The notes under the pieces: generated by a model
The model's database searches: none
What the model was told of the DNA's origin: nothing
What the model saw: only the letters and a program-made list of their open reading frames with translations
Position numbers and translations under genes: made by a program
Source: Mytilus galloprovincialis
Lineage: Eukaryota > Mollusca > Bivalvia > Mytilida > Mytilidae
Assembly (NCBI RefSeq): GCF_965363235.1
Contig: NC_134844.1
Location: 56,726,872 to 56,790,871 of the forward strand
Reading direction: 5' to 3'
Length of the DNA stretch: 64,000 nt
In this document: positions 58,271 through 64,000 of the stretch, one piece after another
Position numbering within the stretch: position 1 is the first letter of the stretch
How the letters are laid out: each line of letters begins with the position of its first letter

Positions 58271-58439
58271 ACAAACTAGAGGCTCTCAAAAGCCTTGTCG
58301 CTCACCTGACTCTACTTTGATTTTAAAAATCATGTAAAAATATATAAAAATTATAACAGATGCCAAAATAATGATTGAGGCAAATTTGGGTTAATATTGG
58401 TCCCGTTATTTAATAAAATATCTTCGTGACCATCTTGGA

Positions 58440-59345
58440 CAGTAAATCGGCAACAAATCAGCACCTCATAATGAACATTCATGCCATGTTAGGTTTCATT
58501 TCATTCAGTGGTTCTCTAAAAGAAGACATTTGTATGTATTTCCTATAGGATCCTATGTTAAACTTAGTCCCCCCGCTTGCGGCCATCTTGGATAATGGAT
58601 CGGTTGCAAAGTAACAACACTTGGTCAACACCTCATAAGGAACATTCATGCCATGTTTGGTTTCATTCCATTCAGTTGTTCTCTAAAAGAACACATTTGT
58701 ATGCATTTCCCATAGGGTCCTATGTTAAGTCAAGTCACCCGCTGGCGGCCATCTAAGATGATGGATCGACTGCAAAGTAACAACACTTGGTAAGCACCTC
58801 ATAAGGAACATTCATGCCATGTTTAGTTTCCTTCCATTCAGTGGTTCTCTAAAAGAAGACATTTGTATGTATTTCCCATAGGGTCCTATGCTAAACTAAG
58901 TCCCCCGCTGGTGGCCTTCTTAGATGATTGATAGTCTGCAAAGAAATAACACTTGGTCAGCACCTCCTAAGGAACATTTATGCCATGTTTGGTTACATTC
59001 CATTCATTTGTTCTCTAAAAGAAGACATTTGTATGTATTTCCCATAGGGTCATATGTTAAAATAAGCCCCCCGCTGGCGACCATCTTGGATAATGGATCG
59101 GCTGCAAAGTAACAACACTTAGTCAGCACCTCATAAGGAACAATCATGCCATGTTTGGTTTCATTCCATACAGTAGTTCTCTAAAAGAAGACATAGGGTC
59201 CTATGTAAACAAAAGTCCCCCGCTGGCTGCCATATTGGATGATGGATCGGCTACAAAGTAACAACACTTGGTCAACACCTCATAAGGAACATGCATGCCA
59301 TGTTTGGTTCCATTCCATTTAGTGGTTCTATAGAAGAAGTTCAAA
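58440..59345. repeat. 166-bp tandem array (about 6 copies) inside the Helentron-like element
   Basis: The block GAACATTCATGCCATGTTTG recurs at about 58473, 58640, 58806, 58972 and 59138 (period 166-167) and again at 59287 after a shortened unit. Each unit also has CAAAGTAACAACACTTGGTC, TTCTCTAAAAGAAGACATTT and CCCCCGCTGGCGGCCATCTT blocks. Confidence 0.88.
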
Positions 59346-59354
59346 ATGTTAAAA

Positions 59355-59415
59355 GTTAACGACGACGACGACGACGACGATGGACGACGGACGATGGACG
59401 ATGGACGACGGACGC
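59355..59415. repeat. ACG trinucleotide tract
   Basis: About seven tandem ACG units followed by ATGGACGACGG variants, within the Helentron-like element. Confidence 0.8.
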
Positions 59416-59461
59416 CAAGTGATGATAATAGCTCACTTGGCCCTTCAGGCCAGGTGAGCTA

Positions 59462-62400
59462 AAAACTGAGTGACACTCAATGACTCCTTATATTCATTAT
59501 TGATGTTTCATCGCGTTCTTTTTTTCTTAGTTATTGGATTTTGGTATATGTGTTTTAGTAGCTATTACATGTCGAGATAGACAGAAATTGTTCAAAGCCG
59601 AAAGGAGAACAACACTCAGATATATATTATTGACTGATATATCGAAAGCGCAAATTGACTACTTCTCTTTATTGGAGGAATGGCCTAGTAATGATTTATA
59701 AATTACATATTAAATGCGTTCACAAATCTTCACCTCTGATCGACCTTAGATTTACTACAAATAATTCATGCTACATTTTGTAGCATGAAGAATTTGTAGC
59801 AGGCCTAAGGTTTGGTTTATGATTTTTTTTTCAGATTGATCATTCCCGTCATTTAAAAAAAATATAACATGAGTTTTAAGTTTAAATAAATGGGGGATGT
59901 CCAAGTAAGGCAAAAGCTTGGAAGGTCGCGATCAACTGTTAAACAATCAATAGTATTTTCCTTGTTGCAGCTATGTCCCTTTAATACCACTTATAATGAA
60001 TTCTAAAAATGTAAGGTTGTATATTAAAACCACAAATGAATAGAGAGACCAAGAGGCAGCAAAGTTAATCAAGCAAAATCAGACCTATGAATCATGTCAT
60101 TGGTCGTTAATATTTTGATGACCGATTCGTGGAGGGTCGTTTGATTTTGAAGGAGGTCATGCAAGTTTTAATGAAAAAATCCATGTGGCATTTCTTACCA
60201 TATACACGATTGAGGCGTCTCACTTGGTTTTTGTTAAACACCAGGCATTGTGAGTAAAATTGGGGTGTTTAGTATCATTCGTAGAATCGTAATGCTTTAA
60301 GTCAGACGGTAAAGACGGACTTTTTCAAAACATATTACATTATTTGTTTGACTGATTAAATATAGTTTGTAACCTTAGAGATATATATTGCGGTTGAAAG
60401 TATTTGTTATGCCTCAGATAATTGAACTGACAATTAATGTAATACCATTGTAATCAGTTATTTTATTAGAATAATTCTGCAATTTAGAAATATTTTACAA
60501 TTTTTAAATCATAACATTAGATCTATAAGATGAAGAATATGTCCAAACGACTCGTGAGTAAAACCTAAATGTAACAATCTAAAATCAATATATAGATTTC
60601 ATGTGTATCACTAAATGCCTATATCAAAATTGAAAGCTTATTGTATAACATAAAATAAGAAATTCAATATATTCATGTTTTACATTTAATAATTTTAACA
60701 ATGGATTAATAAAACACTACTGCAATTATAAAAATTATAAAAACAGGTTACTAATAAAATCGATCATTTTGTTTTAAATTATTGAATTATAATGCTTTAT
60801 TTTTTTCAAAAGGTTTTGCCAAAAACCAAAACGTGGTTTATTTTTGCAAAGTTGAATTATTTCGATTTCTAGCGCATAACCTGTCAAAACTACTAATAAT
60901 GTTCAATTTTTTACAAAGTGTTTTCTCTTCTAACAGTATCATTATATCTCAAAAAACAGGATATGGGTGTTCATTACGGTTTTCTCTTTTAAATTATACG
61001 TGTTATTCTGGTTAACTCTCTTTTCTTTTGTCAACCAAGCAGACAGTTTATAGTTTATTACCCCGATTTTGTTTTTTGTCGATGGATTTATGAGTTTTGA
61101 ACAGCGGTATACTACTGTTGCCTTTATTCAAGATAGAGGGCAAACATGCTAAAAATGTGTCAAAAACTCGTAATTTAAGGACAATAGCTCCTGTCAGAGG
61201 TCAATATATTAATTGTTTCATTACCTTTCGCATATATATTAAGGTATGTTATTGCTGATTATTTCTGAAGTTAACAATTTCAGTCTATGCAATATCTATG
61301 GTGAAGAGTATAAGGTAAAACGAGAGAAAAAAAAAAGAAGAAAATAACACATATTGTATTTTTTTCATTTTTTGTTTGACTATTGTTGAGATTTTTTCCA
61401 GGAAATAAGCAAGAACGCTAAAGTGGTCATGTCTTGTCCTTTAAGAGTCATTATTCCAATACACGTCTGATAATTTGAAAATGTAAAAAAGTATCACATT
61501 GTCTCTATTGTCCTTTTGTTTCTTCAATTATTATTTCATCATGATAGTTTCCAGAAAATAAGAAAAATAAAAAGTTTACTGATAACTGCAATAAAGATAA
61601 AAAAGTATTAAGATGTATATACTATTAAACCATGTAAACTGTTTACATACATCTGTACATATGTACATTTGTATAGGCATATCAATGGATGTACATTTTA
61701 ACAACTTTACAGATATACAATTAATAAACACTTTACCAAAAATGTATTATATCAAAAATATCAAACTACAAGGTAAATTCAAAAAGGGGAAACGTCCATA
61801 AAACTTGACAAAGTCAAACGCGCGACTATATCAACCAAGTACTTGTAATTCAGTGTTAAAGATTAATAAAAAGATAATTCTATTAAGGTTATAAAGATAT
61901 ACGATACACTGTGGAACAATATCCTCCTTATGGAAATTTATTTCTCTACTAATTTTCATGCTATTTTCACATGTCTCAATTCCAGTGAGAAAACTATTCC
62001 TCATCTCTAGAGAAAACTTTGTACTCGGCAAATGATTGGTCAAAATTTCAATTATGACGTTAAAGTTTCTTGATTTCTTCGGAATTTTCCATTGTGACGT
62101 CATAAAAAAAAGGCAACCATGCCTGATGACGTCGCATATAAAGAACACAACTTTCTGCAAATCTTTAAACGGGAAGAATAAACTTGTTTAGATGTGTATA
62201 TCCATATTTTTCCTCTCTCAACAGTTAAATTTTTAAAATTTTAAAAGCTCGGCAAATTATAATATGTAACTGTCTCGAGTAGGGAAATATCGTAACACAC
62301 TTGGTGCATTGGTGGAATCTATATATTTCTATTACTCTGTTGGTTATGTCATTCGTTCAAAGGAACAGTCATGAAAACTGTTCTTGAAATTTCTACATAA

Positions 62401-63866
62401 CAGTTCCACTGACAGCTTTAGAAAATGTTTAAAAAAAGGTAAGCTCCTCTTTCAACTTAACGACTTCTAAAGTTCCTCCCACATTTTTTCTACAGTAACA
62501 TATTGTATAAAGAGATATTGTGATGAGGTATATTGAGTCATCAATGTTAATTAGAAGTGCATTCTCCAAAATTCTAAAGATCTATTCTAAAATGTTCAAT
62601 CGCAATCTTTAACTACTGCAATAAATTCCAAACTATGGTTTACACTACTATTCTCCGTTCTCAATTGAAAGATCGCATACATCATTTAACAGAGCTTTTT
62701 CCACATAAACGTGAAATGTAGATAGACATTTTGTGCGTAAGCTTTTACTTTCGGAATAACCACACTGATTTTAACAACAAATACCCCTTAGATAATATAT
62801 CAATATGCTGTACTGTACTGTATGGTCTTAGATCTTTAGATATCAGTAAGGTCGTCTGTTCTGTCAATGTAACGACTTTGTCCCATTCTTGATTGTGACC
62901 ATTTTTTACTGAATTTGGATTGGCATGGCGCTGATGCATATGCAAAGAAGAGGCTTACCTGTCGATTCACCTGATTTCGATCCTGTTTGAGTTTATGCGT
63001 TTCCTTCCGTTTTTTCTTTGTTTCCTTTATTTGTCTATTTTTCGTCGATTAGTGTGATTTAAACATCGGTAAACTAATGTCACCCTAATTTACACTAGAA
63101 CTGATTTTGACAAATATATCTATATAGTATATATAGTTCTTATATGTCTATTTTTTCTTATTGTTTTTGTTAATTTTATTCTCATTCTTCCTTCATTCAT
63201 GCTTTTCTCCTAACAAAATATGTATGCTATAAAATATATATGCTGATTTGGAGTTGTGAAAAAAAAAAAAAAAATTCCACAAAAAATTCAAATATGCGAA
63301 GGAAATTAACTAGTTGTGTTCTAAAATGGCTATCAGACAGTTCTTTATGATTTTTGCTCATTCAAATTTCTCACCATTTTGATTTTTTTTTCTTACTTTT
63401 TAATCATATATACGTAAAGTAATGACACATTACAGCTTTTCCTAACTACATGAGCCCTTTAATTTGGTTTGTTCACACACACCTTCCTAGATAACTATTC
63501 GTCAAAGTCCCTCTTCACGATCTACTGAAATGAATTTTATGTTATAACTTGGTAAATTGGACGCAAATTTAGTATCTCCCGTTTCGACCCGTCCATTTCT
63601 AGTGGGAGAAGATGCCTGCAGCTGACTAAAGTTGTCGTCCATTTATGTCCCATGGAAACCATATAAAATATTCCTTGGGAAACTATAAGATTTCTGGTGC
63701 AAAATATTGGAAACGCGTAAAAATAGTACCATCTTACTTTCTATTTCCCTTGAAAACCTTCATGGATACCAGTGGACTATGTATAGTTTCCCAGGGAAAT
63801 ATTTATGTTGTCTGTTTCCTTTCGAAATTCTTCATTTTCGTTTAAAAAGATATTCGTTCATATAAA
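59462..63866. other. Gene-free AT-rich stretch
   Basis: 4.4 kb with no accepted gene. The minus-strand 109-codon ORF at 61831-62160 is the longest and has two TGACGTCA-type motifs within it (about 62096 and 62127), but there is no recognisable domain. A 12-15-base A run lies near 63259. Confidence 0.35.
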
Positions 63867-64000
63867 AAAATAATAAGATGCGGTATGCTTGCCAATGAGA
63901 TAACTCTCCGAGCAAGAGAGAAACTGACACAGAAATTAACAACTGTAGGTTACAGTACGGTAGTCAACAATGCACAAAACCAATACCGCATAGTCAGCTA
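63867..64000 (+). repeat. Dispersed mussel repeat, family A, cut by the window end
   Basis: 'AATAAGATGCGGTATGCTTG', 'CCAATGAGATAACTCTCCGA', 'GACACAGAAATTAACAACTG' and 'CAATACCGCATAGTCAGCTA' in order. The copy runs off the right edge. Confidence 0.8.

Larger units (their letters stand above)
58276..59461 (-). mobile_element. Helitron/Helentron-like non-autonomous element 2 with internal tandem array
   Basis: On the minus strand the 5' end is a hairpin pairing TAGCTCACCTGGCC with GGGCCAAGTGAGCTA (59461 down to 59429). The 3' end has a subterminal CAGGTGAGCGACA, a hairpin GGCTTTTGAGAGCC and terminal CTAG (58279 down to 58276), followed by T. Both ends match element 1 (26769-28119), but the interior is different. 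Next to the 5' end is a (CGT)n-type tract. Confidence 0.7.

Noticed and set aside
61831..62160. 109-codon minus-strand ORF
   Set aside because: It is the longest ORF in its region, but there is no domain, no splice context and no copy elsewhere in the window.

Overview
The window looks like nuclear DNA of a bivalve mollusc, most likely a marine mussel (Mytilus or a close relative). It is AT-rich and gene-poor, with GT-AG introns and AATAAA-type poly(A) signals, and it is full of dispersed repeats that I recognise as typical of mussel and other bivalve genomes. The assignment rests on repeat recognition and composition, not on a search.

I can support three protein genes, all on the + strand and all spliced. 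Two are paralogues at opposite ends (3579..6521 and 49595..55769). Each has a tiny first coding exon encoding a Met-Gly-Cys-rich N-terminus, a phase-0 intron, and one large exon encoding an aerolysin/ETX-MTX2-like beta-pore-forming fold. Neither has a signal peptide. The first exon instead resembles a lipid-acylation (myristoyl/palmitoyl) anchor, which makes this pair the most interesting biology in the window. The third gene (19530..23889) has four coding exons and encodes a 100-residue lysine-tailed protein I do not recognise.

Most of the remaining sequence is mobile-element debris. The main items are: a GGTCTTTCC-bounded element in head-to-tail arrangement (9.3-11.4 kb); a tRNA-derived SINE-like cluster with a perfect 141-bp inverted repeat (13.97-15.87 kb) and relatives at 30.8-31.3 kb; a foldback DNA element with termini built of short ACGCGT palindromes inside intron 1 of the small gene (20.8-21.8 kb); a 78-bp tandem array (25.2-26.2 kb); two Helitron/Helentron-like elements (26.8-28.1 and 58.3-59.5 kb); a broken non-LTR retroelement 3' end split by two later insertions (31.8-33.7 kb); and Penelope-like remnants (34.8-35.0 kb, and 51.5-52.6 kb antisense inside the large intron of the second aerolysin-like gene). 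Several dispersed mussel repeat families recur throughout. Long stretches (about 1-1.7, 7.7-9.3, 15.9-17.9, 28.5-29.8, 35-36, 36.4-38.1, 42.8-49.5, 56.5-58.3 and 59.5-63.9 kb) contain nothing I can support as a gene.

The two aerolysin-like genes share orientation, exon structure and domain, so they are probably products of local duplication, now separated by about 43 kb of repeats and one unrelated gene. No operon-like logic applies. Each gene presumably has its own promoter upstream of a 5' UTR intron.
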